From positions 1 through 22,931 of the forward strand of contig CAYOYL010000219.1 in NCBI GenBank assembly GCA_964408175.1: a stretch of DNA of 22,931 bases, given 5' to 3'. The position numbers were made by a program, and so were the translations under genes. This document shows positions 1 to 8,112 of this stretch, one piece after another (the stretch's first letter is position 1; every line of letters starts with the position of its first letter). The notes beneath the pieces were generated by a model that worked only from the letters and a program-made list of their open reading frames with translations, was not told the origin of the DNA and ran no database searches. This DNA is from JAFGKM01 sp964408175. GTDB taxonomy: Bacteria; Ratteibacteria; UBA8468; B48-G9; JAFGKM01.

Positions 1-1299
1 CACAGGGTCGCCCCACACAATATTATTTTTGATTCCTGTCATTCCTCTGTCGCATCTGACGACAAGTTCAAGCAGTCCACCTTTGAAGACAGACACCTCT
101 ATTTTAGCGGAAGGTTTTCTCTCATTGAATCTCTCGCTGAATTTTTTCCTGCCCCGGAATTTCACTATTATGAAGGCGTTCCCGCCCATTCCGAGTCTGC
201 TGTGAAGTCCAGCATAACACATAAACTTTTTATATATGCCGGCAGGCAGTTCATAAGAGAGAACATATTCATAGTGGCACCCGGTACCCAGCCCTTTCTT
301 AAAAACCTTCCTTCGCTTCTTCCCGTTTTCGCCCACGAGAAGTTCAAGAGGCACCGCCTTCTGATTTTCGTTAAGCGCGGCATCCTTGAGCATCCTCAAA
401 AACCTGTAAGGCAGTGAAAGTATACGCGGCTCTCTTATCGGCTTAAGGTCGGAAAGATATATCTTTTTCAGAGCGGCGGATTCTCTCTGTGAGAGTTTCC
501 CGGATGCTATACATATGACTGTGTATAAAACGCTCGTGCATAACCGCGCACATCTGTACAGCATCTCAGAATAGAGCCGGTCGGTTTCTTCTTTGTTACT
601 CGCATAGGTGCTTAAGACAATGGGTATCAATTTTATCCTCGCAGAAGAAACCATGTTGTAGTACTCAGTGTACAGCAGAAAGGCTGTTTCCTTAACGGAG
701 GTTCCGAGAAGAGAGGGCCTGCATACGGGTATTTCCGGAATATTGAGTGTTGACAGGACTACCGACGGAATGAATAGGGGCCTGTCTGCCGGAGGTTTAA
801 TGAGGCGGTCAAGAACAAATATGTCAGTCCCATCAACGCCCTCCAGTGCATGGTTGCCTACGCCTGCATCCTGCAACGTATGCAGAAGAACACCGGCAAA
901 TCCAGCAAAATCTTCTATTTTGTCTTCCCTGAGAGACTTCACAGCACTATCTATGTAATACAGGAATCCCTTTGAGGCATGTTTCCAGTTGATGTTTCCT
1001 TCATCCATGACTCTTTCCAACCTTAACGGTCTGCCATTCCTGTCTTTGACGACATTCCAGAACCTGTACTCGCCCTCTATTGGTGTATTGGGGATGTAGT
1101 GAAACTGGATATTGTCAATCAACAGTGCATAAGGAAGAGATTTCTCATAGCCACCACCTTTTATGTCAAAGTATCTATCAGGCATTGTACAATCTTCAAT
1201 AATAAGACCTCTGCCCTTTTCTCCAAGTATCTTTTTCTGCCACGAAGGCAGGCTGTTCACTGCTGTTCTGGTTATATCAATATGTTCTCTGCCCGGCAT
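1..1299 (-). CDS. Zn-dependent phospholipase C / S1-P1 nuclease-like protein with C-terminal NPCBM-like domain (partial)
   Basis: Open reading frame of 433 codons with no stop before the left edge, so the C-terminus is missing. The ATG at 1299 has a GGAGG site four bases upstream and lies 19 bp after the tsaD stop, so it is probably co-transcribed with tsaD. Residues ~1-160 resemble the all-helical zinc phospholipase C/P1 nuclease fold: an early His (H6), H67, and an H140-x3-D144-x5-H150 motif (HTLQDAGVGNH). That spacing equals H118/D122/H128 of Bacillus cereus phospholipase C. The last His/Glu zinc pair of that enzyme is not evident, so activity is uncertain. Residues ~338-433 look like an NPCBM carbohydrate-binding beta-sandwich (YAGLHSRLGMGGNAFIIVKF, then a strand ending LELVVRCDRG and NNIVWGDP). 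No signal peptide is visible. The fold assignments are mine by motif only; the middle (~165-330) is unrecognised. Confidence 0.75.
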   Translation of the reverse strand, partial: MPGREHIDITRTAVNSLPSWQKKILGEKGRGLIIEDCTMPDRYFDIKGGGYEKSLPYALLIDNIQFHYIPNTPIEGEYRFWNVVKDRNGRPLRLERVMDEGNINWKHASKGFLYYIDSAVKSLREDKIEDFAGFAGVLLHTLQDAGVGNHALEGVDGTDIFVLDRLIKPPADRPLFIPSVVLSTLNIPEIPVCRPSLLGTSVKETAFLLYTEYYNMVSSARIKLIPIVLSTYASNKEETDRLYSEMLYRCARLCTSVLYTVICIASGKLSQRESAALKKIYLSDLKPIREPRILSLPYRFLRMLKDAALNENQKAVPLELLVGENGKKRRKVFKKGLGTGCHYEYVLSYELPAGIYKKFMCYAGLHSRLGMGGNAFIIVKFRGRKKFSERFNERKPSAKIEVSVFKGGLLELVVRCDRGMTGIKNNIVWGDPV

Positions 1300-1318
1300 T
1301 TTTCCTCCATATATTCCT

Positions 1319-2335
1319 TCAGGTAGGTATCACTTCTATTGTTCTTGCTGAGGGAGAAATTCCGTACTGTAAAAGAAAAGAGGTCATTATGGCTATCATT
1401 GCCCCATTGTCCATACAGAGTTTTTCTTCAGGGATGAAGACCTTTATTTTCCTCTCCCCAAGAACCTCCTGAAATCTTTTTCTGATGTATCTGTTTCGGG
1501 CCACCCCGCCTCCGAGTAAAAATGACCTCACATTGTATCTATCCAGACATCTTTTTGTTTTTTCAATCAGGGTATCCCCAACCGCTTTCTGGAATCCTGC
1601 ACATATATCAGGGATGTTCTTCAACCCGTTTTTTTTGACATAATAAAGCACTGACGTTTTCAGTCCGCTGAAACTAAAGTTTATAGAGTCTTTCTCCAGT
1701 AGAGCAACCGGGAACCTTATCTTATCTTCATCACCCTTCTCTGCCGCCTTCTCTATATGCGGACCTCCGGGGAATCCGAGTTTTAACATCCTGCCGACCT
1801 TATCAAATGTCTCTCCGCAGGCATCATCAAGGGTTTTTCCTATAACTGTAAACTCCACAGGTCCCTTTATGTAAAAAAAGGTTGTATGCCCTCCGGAAAT
1901 GACAAGTCCTGCAGCAGGAAATTCAACCTCAGGTTGAAGAAAATTCACAGCAAGATGTGACTGGATGTGATTAACCTTGTATAACGGTACGTTCAATCTA
2001 TAAGCGAGTCCGCAGGCAAAAGAGACGCCCACCATAAGGGAACCCTTCAAACCGGGATGGCTGGTTACTCCAATGCAGTTAATATCCTGAGGATTTATTC
2101 CTGCTGTTTTAAGTGCTTTTAAGAAAAGTTTGTCTATCCTCTCAACATGCGCTCTACTCGCCAGTTCAGGTACTACACCGCCGTATTCTGAATGTATCTC
2201 TTCCTGGGTTGCTATAAGACTGGCAATTATTCTTCTGTCTTTGAGCAGTCCTATTCCTGTTTCATCACAGGATGTTTCTATCCCCATTATCCAAAAAGGG
2301 GACAGGCTACTTTTTCTTGAGTTCCTGTTGCTCAT
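1319..2335 (-). CDS. tsaD: tRNA N6-adenosine threonylcarbamoyltransferase TsaD
   Basis: TsaD transfers the threonylcarbamoyl group from TsaC-made threonylcarbamoyl-AMP to A37 of ANN-decoding tRNAs, in the cytoplasm with TsaB and TsaE. The 338-residue product has the ASKHA-fold N-terminus (GIETSCDETG), the metal-binding HIQSH motif (H123, H127), the SGGHT loop (residues 147-151), LLGGGVARN and the C-terminal MDNGAMIA motif, and is of usual family length. The first 16 residues are unusual: residues 8-14 (KSSLSPF) are encoded by one arm of a perfect inverted repeat. The alternative ATG at 2287 would begin directly at MGIETS and remove part of the first beta strand, so I keep the ATG at 2335, although neither start has a clear Shine-Dalgarno site. 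It follows yibQ by 56 bp. TsaB, TsaC and TsaE are not in the window. Confidence 0.96.
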   Translation of the reverse strand: MSNRNSRKSSLSPFWIMGIETSCDETGIGLLKDRRIIASLIATQEEIHSEYGGVVPELASRAHVERIDKLFLKALKTAGINPQDINCIGVTSHPGLKGSLMVGVSFACGLAYRLNVPLYKVNHIQSHLAVNFLQPEVEFPAAGLVISGGHTTFFYIKGPVEFTVIGKTLDDACGETFDKVGRMLKLGFPGGPHIEKAAEKGDEDKIRFPVALLEKDSINFSFSGLKTSVLYYVKKNGLKNIPDICAGFQKAVGDTLIEKTKRCLDRYNVRSFLLGGGVARNRYIRKRFQEVLGERKIKVFIPEEKLCMDNGAMIAIMTSFLLQYGISPSARTIEVIPT

Positions 2336-2392
2336 GGTATATGTTTTTTTTGCTCACGATTGATTTTTTAAAAAGTAGCCTGTCCCCTTTTT
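2293..2392. repeat. Perfect 23-bp inverted repeat with 54-nt spacer
   Basis: The arms are 2293-2315 and 2370-2392 and are exact reverse complements. Read on the minus strand each arm begins or ends in five A/T and carries the core GTAGCCTGTCCCC or its complement. The left arm lies inside the tsaD N-terminal codons; the right arm ends on the last base of the yibQ stop codon (TAA, 2392-2394). A transcript from either strand could fold into a 23-bp stem with a terminal U-run, so it may act as an attenuator or terminator between yibQ and tsaD. The form (short palindromic arms next to genes, no transposase) resembles a REP-like or miniature element. I have the impression that this core recurs in other environmental genomes but cannot verify it. 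Confidence 0.9.
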
Positions 2393-3264
2393 TATTCAAG
2401 GAGAGAGGAGACAGGAACGATTTCTATCCCTTCTTTTTCTATTTCAGGTATGACATCTTTCAGAACATCTATCGTGCTCTTTTTCGCATGTCCAATACCT
2501 ACCGCCTTACCATGTTTTTTTGCAGTATCTACAAGTTCCCATACCTGTCTTTCTATATATTCGGGGTCTGATTCATTATCAATGAAGACATCCCTCTTTG
2601 CAGTCTTTATTCCCATTTCCTTTGCCAGTAGATATCCCTTGCTCTTCTTTGAGGTCATACTGTCTACAAAGAAAAGGTCTTTAGATGCTATTTCTCTCAG
2701 CAAAACACGCATCTTTTCTTCGTCGGAGGTGAAAAGGGAACCCATGTGGTTGTTCAGTCCTCTTATGTACGGATAAAAACCTTTAATATCCTCATTGAAT
2801 TGTTGACCTATCTCTTCATCCGTCATGTTCATTTTGAGCAATCCTTTATCAAGAGACTGTGCCGGAGGTTCTGGCTCGAGAGGCAGATGAAGTATTAACT
2901 CAAGGTTCTTATTGCCTTTGAAAGTATTAAATATCTCCTTACTATAGGGTGCTTTTGGAAGCAGTGACAAAGTTAAAGGCCTTTTTATTTTTTCAACCTC
3001 TCTTATTATATCTCTGTTCCAGCCCACATCATCTATAATTAAGGCAACCTTGAATCTGCCAGTTTCCCCAGGCAGTTTTTCTCTCTTCAATTCAGGTAGT
3101 GGTTTTTCAACAACCGGAGGAGGCACAACAGTAATTTCTCTTCTGAACTCTCTCAGCAAACCGACGGCTACCAGCAAAATACACAAAATGAGGAATAGAA
3201 CCAGAGGTACAAAAGGAGATATGTCCTGCCTGTTGCTGAACCCTTTATTATTACCTTTGGACAT
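2392..3264 (-). CDS. Divergent polysaccharide deacetylase family protein (YibQ-like)
   Basis: A 290-residue protein with one N-terminal membrane anchor (~17-37) and a proline-rich linker, followed by a periplasmic NodB-like domain of the divergent polysaccharide deacetylase family (DUF610, YibQ). Visible motifs: VALIIDDVG (D78, D79), LILHLPLEP (H126), the GLNNHMGS loop (N172, H173), FFVDSMTSKKS and a C-terminal GIGHAKKSTIDVL. The precise reaction of YibQ proteins is not established; the family is thought to act on cell-wall or other polysaccharides. Its ATG shares one base with the ctpA stop codon (TAATG), so translation is coupled to ctpA, an arrangement also seen in proteobacteria, where envC, ctpA and yibQ are commonly adjacent. 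Its stop codon touches the inverted repeat at 2293-2392. Confidence 0.9.
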   Translation of the reverse strand: MSKGNNKGFSNRQDISPFVPLVLFLILCILLVAVGLLREFRREITVVPPPVVEKPLPELKREKLPGETGRFKVALIIDDVGWNRDIIREVEKIKRPLTLSLLPKAPYSKEIFNTFKGNKNLELILHLPLEPEPPAQSLDKGLLKMNMTDEEIGQQFNEDIKGFYPYIRGLNNHMGSLFTSDEEKMRVLLREIASKDLFFVDSMTSKKSKGYLLAKEMGIKTAKRDVFIDNESDPEYIERQVWELVDTAKKHGKAVGIGHAKKSTIDVLKDVIPEIEKEGIEIVPVSSLLE

Positions 3265-4460
3265 TATTTTCCTGCCTTTGATATCTGTTCATTCAAACGT
3301 TGCCTAAGTATTTCAACTGCTTTTTGAAACTGCAGGTCGTCCGTTTCTCCGGGAATTACAGATTTGTCCTCTGGCAGTTCTACCTCCACGTCAGGTTCTA
3401 TCCCCTTGCCTTCAATGCATATTCCTGAAGGTGTATAGTAATGGGCTATGGTCAACTTAAGGGCAGAGCCATCTTTAAGCGGTATGAGATTTTGTACAGA
3501 CCCCTTGCCGAATGTTTTCATCCCGACCGTAGCGATTTCCTTAATGTTATCTTTTAAAGCACCTATAACTATTTCAGAAGCACTGGCGCTTCCCTGATTG
3601 AAAAGAAGGACTACAGGCTTACTCCATACAGGGTTTTTCCTGCTGTTAAACGTACTTCTATCTTTTTTCTCCCTGCCCTGTGTATAGACGATAAGTTTTC
3701 CTTTCGGCAGGAATAATTCACTGACATCAATTGCCGATGTAAGCAACCCCCCTGGATTGTTCCTGAGGTCAAGAACCAGCCCTTGGATTCTGTTTATGTT
3801 AAGGTCTTCTAATACTTTTGCAAGGTCTGCAGCAGTTCTTTCCTGGAAGTCTCTCACTCTGACATACGCTGCACCGTTATCAAGAACTTTTGTTTTTATT
3901 GATTTTACCTTTATTACATCTCTGACAAGTGTTATTTTCTTCAACTCTGAAAGGCCTGTTCTCAAAATACTGATGGTTACCTCAGTACCCTTTTTACCCC
4001 TCAGTTTTTGGGCTGCTTCAAAGGTACTAAGCCCTTTTGTAGATTCTCCATCAATCTCTATTATTTTATCTCCAGCCTTTATTCCTGCATTCCATGCAGG
4101 TGTTTCTTCTATAGGACTTACGACTGTCAAGATACCCTCTTTAAGGGTAATCTCCATCCCTACCCCGTGAAACTCTCCCTTTGTTTCTATCTGTAGTTCC
4201 TTTTTCATTTCGGGCTCAAGAAATGCGCTGTAAGGGTCAAGGGATAACAACATCCCTTTTAATGCCCCATATATCAGTTCTTTATCTTCTACAGATTCTA
4301 TATACTGGTCTTTTACTATCTCCACTACATCTATAAAAAGTTCAATGTTCCTGTATATAGATTCTTCTTGTCTGCGAGCCTGTGAAACACGTGCATCACC
4401 ACCAATGATAACGGAAAGGATAAACAGACCGACAAAAGTCAAAAATATCTTTTTTTTCAT
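3264..4460 (-). CDS. ctpA: C-terminal processing peptidase, S41A family
   Basis: A 398-residue periplasmic serine protease that trims C-termini of envelope proteins. Domains in order: signal peptide (MKKKIFLTFVGLFILS..., ~1-28), helical N-terminal region with the LKGMLLSLDPYSAFL motif, PDZ domain (~98-180, GVGMEITLKEGILTVVSP) and the S41 catalytic core. The core shows LVLDLRNNPGG (229-238), the nucleophile region NQGSASASE with S293 the likely nucleophile, and the general base K319 in TFGKGSVQ. The C-terminus carries the usual YYTPSG and IEPD motifs. Length is typical for CtpA. An AAAGGAG site precedes the ATG. It starts 70 bp after gatB and is translationally coupled to the yibQ-like gene downstream. 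Confidence 0.95.
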   Translation of the reverse strand: MKKKIFLTFVGLFILSVIIGGDARVSQARRQEESIYRNIELFIDVVEIVKDQYIESVEDKELIYGALKGMLLSLDPYSAFLEPEMKKELQIETKGEFHGVGMEITLKEGILTVVSPIEETPAWNAGIKAGDKIIEIDGESTKGLSTFEAAQKLRGKKGTEVTISILRTGLSELKKITLVRDVIKVKSIKTKVLDNGAAYVRVRDFQERTAADLAKVLEDLNINRIQGLVLDLRNNPGGLLTSAIDVSELFLPKGKLIVYTQGREKKDRSTFNSRKNPVWSKPVVLLFNQGSASASEIVIGALKDNIKEIATVGMKTFGKGSVQNLIPLKDGSALKLTIAHYYTPSGICIEGKGIEPDVEVELPEDKSVIPGETDDLQFQKAVEILRQRLNEQISKAGK

Positions 4461-4530
4461 CGCAGATTACTCTCCTTTACCCCAGGTTCTTCTCCATACA
4501 TTTTTCCCTATGCGAGGTTTAGTTTAATCT

Positions 4531-5967
4531 CTAATTATACTGTTTATTTAAATACTCAAGTAATATCTTTTTTAGCATTCCCGGATTTACCTGCCCCTTT
4601 GTCTTTCTCATTATCTGACCCATTAGATATGATATTGCCTGCTCTTTCCCATTTCTGTAGTCATTCAACGCTTTCGGATTTTCCTTTACCGTTATTTTTA
4701 CAATCTCGTTTATTGTTTCTTCATCCTGAATGTGGACAATCTTTTTCTCCTCTATTATCTCTGCAGGTTTTTTACCTGTACTGAAAGACTCCGATAAAAC
4801 TGCCTTTGCTATGTTACCTGTTATTCTGCCCTTTTCTATCATAGACACTATGTAGGTCAGGGCTTCGGATGTTACAGGCGAGTCTTTAATTTTTATCTTA
4901 CTGGACTTTAACAATGCCGTAAGGTCTCCCATAATCCAGTTTGCAACTACCTTCGGTTTAACACCTTTTGTTACACACTGCTCAAAATAATCCGCCATAT
5001 CTTTTTCTGATGTGAGGACTTCTGCATCATACTCGGAAAGATTATACTCTTTTATAAATCTTTCTTTCCTTTGCAAAGGAAGTTCCCCAACCTGCATTTT
5101 TATATCTTCTATCCATTTATCGTCAATAGCAATAGGAACGAGGTCAGGGTCAGGGAAATATCTATAGTCATGGGCCTCTTCTTTACTCCTCATCTCTTCA
5201 GTAACCTGTAAGGTCTCATTCCAAAGCCGTGTTTCCTGACGTAATTGTTCCCCTTTTTTCAAAAGGGATATCTGACGGTTCGCTTCATAGTCAAGGGCTT
5301 TTCTAACAGCCCTGAAAGAATTCATATTTTTAATCTCTGATTTTATCCCCAGGATATCCTCACCCTTCTTTCTCACAGAGATGTTCGCATCACATCTTAA
5401 AGAACCCTCTTCCATATTGCAGTCACTTACCTTTAGGTATTTAAGAGTTCTCTTCAAGGTTATAAGAAATTTTTCCGCTTCGTTGGAACTTCTGATATCC
5501 GGTTCTGTAACAATCTCAATCAGTGGAATGCAACTTCTGTTAAAATCAACGAGAGAGAATCCCCTTTCACCTTCTTGCGAATGAATAAGTTTACCAGCAT
5601 CTTCTTCCATATGTATCCTTTTTATCCTTATATTCCTGCCGTTTATGATGAGATAACCGCCTGTAGCGAGAGGTTCTTCATACTGCGAAATTTGATAATT
5701 CTTAGGCAGGTCAGGATAAAAATAGTTCTTCCTTGCGAACCTGGAAAATGGTGCAGGTTTGCAATTAAAAGCAACTGCAGACTTTAACGCCAACTCAATT
5801 GCTTGCTTGTTCATAACGGGCAGCGTTCCAGGAAACCCCGCACATACAGGACACACCTGAGTATTGGGGGCTGAACCAAACATAGTTGAACAGTTACAGA
5901 ACATCTTTGTCTTTGTAAGAAGTTCAGTGTGCACCTCCAACCCTATGATAAGTTCGTATTCCTCCAT
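4531..5967 (-). CDS. gatB: Aspartyl/glutamyl-tRNA amidotransferase subunit B
   Basis: GatB is the kinase/amidotransferase subunit of GatCAB, which converts Glu-tRNA(Gln) and/or Asp-tRNA(Asn) to the amidated forms using ammonia channelled from GatA. The 478-residue product is full length: N-terminal catalytic cradle starting ELIIGLEVHTEL, zinc cysteines C24/C26 and C39/C42 (CNC and CPVC), the LPKNYQISQYEEPL motif, HMEEDAGKL, DFNRSCIPLIEIVTEPD, EEGSLRCDANISV and the helical YqeY-like tail that binds tRNA (~from residue 330, ending MLKKILLEYL). A GGAG site five bases before the ATG supports the start. gatA and gatC are not next to it here. The presence of GatCAB implies the organism lacks GlnRS and/or AsnRS, which cannot be tested in this window. 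Confidence 0.97.
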   Translation of the reverse strand: MEEYELIIGLEVHTELLTKTKMFCNCSTMFGSAPNTQVCPVCAGFPGTLPVMNKQAIELALKSAVAFNCKPAPFSRFARKNYFYPDLPKNYQISQYEEPLATGGYLIINGRNIRIKRIHMEEDAGKLIHSQEGERGFSLVDFNRSCIPLIEIVTEPDIRSSNEAEKFLITLKRTLKYLKVSDCNMEEGSLRCDANISVRKKGEDILGIKSEIKNMNSFRAVRKALDYEANRQISLLKKGEQLRQETRLWNETLQVTEEMRSKEEAHDYRYFPDPDLVPIAIDDKWIEDIKMQVGELPLQRKERFIKEYNLSEYDAEVLTSEKDMADYFEQCVTKGVKPKVVANWIMGDLTALLKSSKIKIKDSPVTSEALTYIVSMIEKGRITGNIAKAVLSESFSTGKKPAEIIEEKKIVHIQDEETINEIVKITVKENPKALNDYRNGKEQAISYLMGQIMRKTKGQVNPGMLKKILLEYLNKQYN

Positions 5968-6035
5968 TCCTACTCCGAATTCTCACCTGTATCTCTTTTT
6001 GCTTATGGTGAAGTTTTGATTTTGAGTTGTATTTC

Positions 6036-7052
6036 TTATCCTGTTGTTACGGAGGCTTTTAACGTTGCCAGAAGGTTTTCTCCCGGTTTTAAAGTTAAAC
6101 AACTTCCCCTCTTGACCGCCTCTGTAAGATTGGGTAGACTTGAAAACGGTTCAAGCGCAATGTTGTAGGTCCTTCCATACCATGGATAATTAAAACTTCC
6201 TTTTGCAACCCTCCAGAACCAGATGTATCTGAATATATCTGAAGGAAATTCCAGTTTGAAACCCAGGCCGAGTTTTTCATTAAAAATCTCATACTGCCCT
6301 TCCTCTAAATCAGATAGAAACATCACCTCGGAAACCCTGTCATTCTCCGAAGGACATATACTGATGTCAACCTTTTCTCTGCTATTCAGACCTTCAACCA
6401 ACGGCCAGATACCTGTAGTTTGTTTAAGATTCGTAAAAGATTTTCCATCTCCCTGTCCCACAGCAACCTTTGCCCCTTTTATCCTGATGATACAGTCGGA
6501 CGAAAGAAAGGGCTTGCCTATTGCCGGGTGGTGCCCCCATATAAAATCCATATCTTCCCCTGCCCAGTTCGTAATCTTTTCATCTATAATAACCTCAGGA
6601 CTGTTGCTCTTTATAGAAATCGTCTTTTCCAGAAAGAAGGATGTTCTATAGGTTCTCGTGGAAAATCTTATTGAAAGTCTGTTTACCGTATCTTCTATTA
6701 TACTATATTTCCAGGGCTGAAGAGCAACCTCACCGTGCAGTCCGAGACTGGCCCCTTTATATTTACAGGGGACTCCGCCATTGGGGAAAACTTCCTGCCA
6801 GCCTCCGGGATAATAATCCAGGAAATTCCCAAGTTCTCCCTGCATAGTGGTAACAAAAGAAAATGGTTTGTACACTGGCATGGGGCTCCGCCACATAAAG
6901 TCTATATCAGCAGGTTTATACAAAAACTCTACTATATCTGTGCCCTTATCAACCAGAATCTCCAGTCGAATAATATCATTCTCCATCACCAGAGTGGTTA
7001 TTCCATTCCACAAAAACTCCATCCACCTGCACCCATTATTCGTTGACAGCAT
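6036..7052 (-). CDS. DUF4432 family aldose-1-epimerase-like protein
   Basis: A galactose-mutarotase-fold protein of 338 residues when started at the ATG at 7052. That start is preferred because AAGGAG sits eight bases upstream (7061-7066), inside the end of the upstream NlpC/P60 gene, giving a 17-nt overlap; the open frame runs back to 7193 but only through that gene. Motifs consistent with the DUF4432 family are the early WNG.....MEN..IRLEILVDKGTDI, the WQEVFPNGG strand (near the family's usual sugar-binding Asp/Asn loop), GLHGEVALQPW, an IWGHHPAIG pair of histidines and a late WYGRTYNIALEPF strand with the probable catalytic Glu. DUF4432 enzymes are believed to bind or epimerise sugars; the substrate here is unknown. 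gatB follows after 68 bp. Confidence 0.88.
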   Translation of the reverse strand: MLSTNNGCRWMEFLWNGITTLVMENDIIRLEILVDKGTDIVEFLYKPADIDFMWRSPMPVYKPFSFVTTMQGELGNFLDYYPGGWQEVFPNGGVPCKYKGASLGLHGEVALQPWKYSIIEDTVNRLSIRFSTRTYRTSFFLEKTISIKSNSPEVIIDEKITNWAGEDMDFIWGHHPAIGKPFLSSDCIIRIKGAKVAVGQGDGKSFTNLKQTTGIWPLVEGLNSREKVDISICPSENDRVSEVMFLSDLEEGQYEIFNEKLGLGFKLEFPSDIFRYIWFWRVAKGSFNYPWYGRTYNIALEPFSSLPNLTEAVKRGSCLTLKPGENLLATLKASVTTG

Positions 7053-8112
7053 TTCCAAGTCTCCTTGCAAGTAAGGATTCATCCTTAGGGAGATACCTCT
7101 TTGCTCCTGCAAAATTTCTTTTGAAATACGGGTTATCAAGTGAAGCAATAGTAACCTTTTTCTGACTATCGCTTGCATGAATAAAGAGGTCATTGCCTAT
7201 ATATATCCCCACATGTCCGACATAACCTCTTCTTTTAAAAAAGAGCAGGTCCCCGTCAGATATTTCGCTCTTTTTTACAGAAGTCCCTTCTCTGAACTGC
7301 AGGGAAGCCGTATTAGGTAAAGAAACACCTATACTGCGGTAAACCAGTTTTGCAAGTGTAGAACAGTCAATAGAAGTCTTTCCAGAACCACCTAATTTGT
7401 AAGGCGTGTTAAGAAAACTGAAAGCCTTTTTTATTATGGTATCTCTTAAACTTATCTCCTTTGTAATTTCAGATTCTGTCGCAGTGTTTTCTACGACAGG
7501 CACCGAAGGGACAACAATCATCTGCCCTTCTTTAAAATCCTCATTTGATAACAAATTGGTCTGTTTTAGTTCTTCAGGGCTGGTGTTGTATTTCTGGGCA
7601 ATCTTTTCCAGAGTGTCACCTTTTTTTATTTTATAATAAACCTTACTTGTGGTAACGCTCATAATCGGTTCAGGATTTTCAATATCAGGAAGTTTACGCG
7701 GCACCTTAATTTTAAGTGTTCGCCCCAGAACAATAACATTACTTCTCAGGTTGTTCATCCTCTTTATTTCGGATACTGAAACATTAAACTTTTTACTGAT
7801 ACCTGACAGGGTATCTCCCTTTTTCACTGTGTAAGATATGTTTTCATATCCCCAGACTGCATTTTCTTTTGAAGGCGCTTTTTTGTTCCCAATTTTTTTC
7901 ACAATCAGTTTCTGCCTGGGATATATAATGGAAGACCTAAGATTATTCAATTTCTTTATATTATTTGCGGAGGTATTATATTTTCTTGCCAGTGATGAAA
8001 GGTTTTCACCTTTTTTCACGGTATGATAGTGCAGTATATATTCAGAATAAAGGCAGGTAGACATAACCAGTAACGAAAGCAAAAAGCACACAGCACATTT
8101 TGTTCTTCTCAT
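7036..8112 (-). CDS. Three-LysM NlpC/P60 peptidoglycan hydrolase
   Basis: A 358-residue secreted cell-wall hydrolase. Residues ~1-23 form a signal peptide (MRRTKCAVCFLLSLLVMSTC), with a Cys at 20 whose context is not a good lipobox. Three LysM modules follow at ~28-73, 92-137 and 158-202, each with the KKGDTL or KKGENL opening, so the protein binds glycan strands through three copies. The NlpC/P60 domain (~225-342) has the catalytic Cys C250 in IDCSTLAKLVYRS, His H300 in GYVGHVGIYIG, and the third polar residue H312 in IHASDS. This family cleaves peptide stems, typically D-gamma-glutamyl-diamino acid bonds, and serves in separation or turnover. The start overlaps the cysE stop by ATGA, so it is translated with cysE; the DUF4432 gene overlaps its 3' end. 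Confidence 0.96.
   Translation of the reverse strand: MRRTKCAVCFLLSLLVMSTCLYSEYILHYHTVKKGENLSSLARKYNTSANNIKKLNNLRSSIIYPRQKLIVKKIGNKKAPSKENAVWGYENISYTVKKGDTLSGISKKFNVSVSEIKRMNNLRSNVIVLGRTLKIKVPRKLPDIENPEPIMSVTTSKVYYKIKKGDTLEKIAQKYNTSPEELKQTNLLSNEDFKEGQMIVVPSVPVVENTATESEITKEISLRDTIIKKAFSFLNTPYKLGGSGKTSIDCSTLAKLVYRSIGVSLPNTASLQFREGTSVKKSEISDGDLLFFKRRGYVGHVGIYIGNDLFIHASDSQKKVTIASLDNPYFKRNFAGAKRYLPKDESLLARRLGNAVNE
7061..7066 (-). promoter_or_regulatory. Ribosome binding site that fixes the DUF4432 start
   Basis: AAGGAG on the minus strand, eight bases before the ATG at 7052. The other in-frame ATGs at 7082 and 7022 have Shine-Dalgarno-like bases directly against the start codon, which is unfavourable. 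The site is within the last codons of the NlpC/P60 gene, so reading of the two genes is probably coupled. Confidence 0.75.

Noticed and set aside
168..958. Short frames on both strands at 168-383, 202-417 and 668-958
   Set aside because: They are shadows of the partial phospholipase-like/NPCBM gene, whose frame is open from 1299 to position 1.
7053..7193. Extension of the DUF4432 frame upstream of 7052
   Set aside because: It lies wholly inside the NlpC/P60 gene; an AAGGAG site supports the start at 7052.
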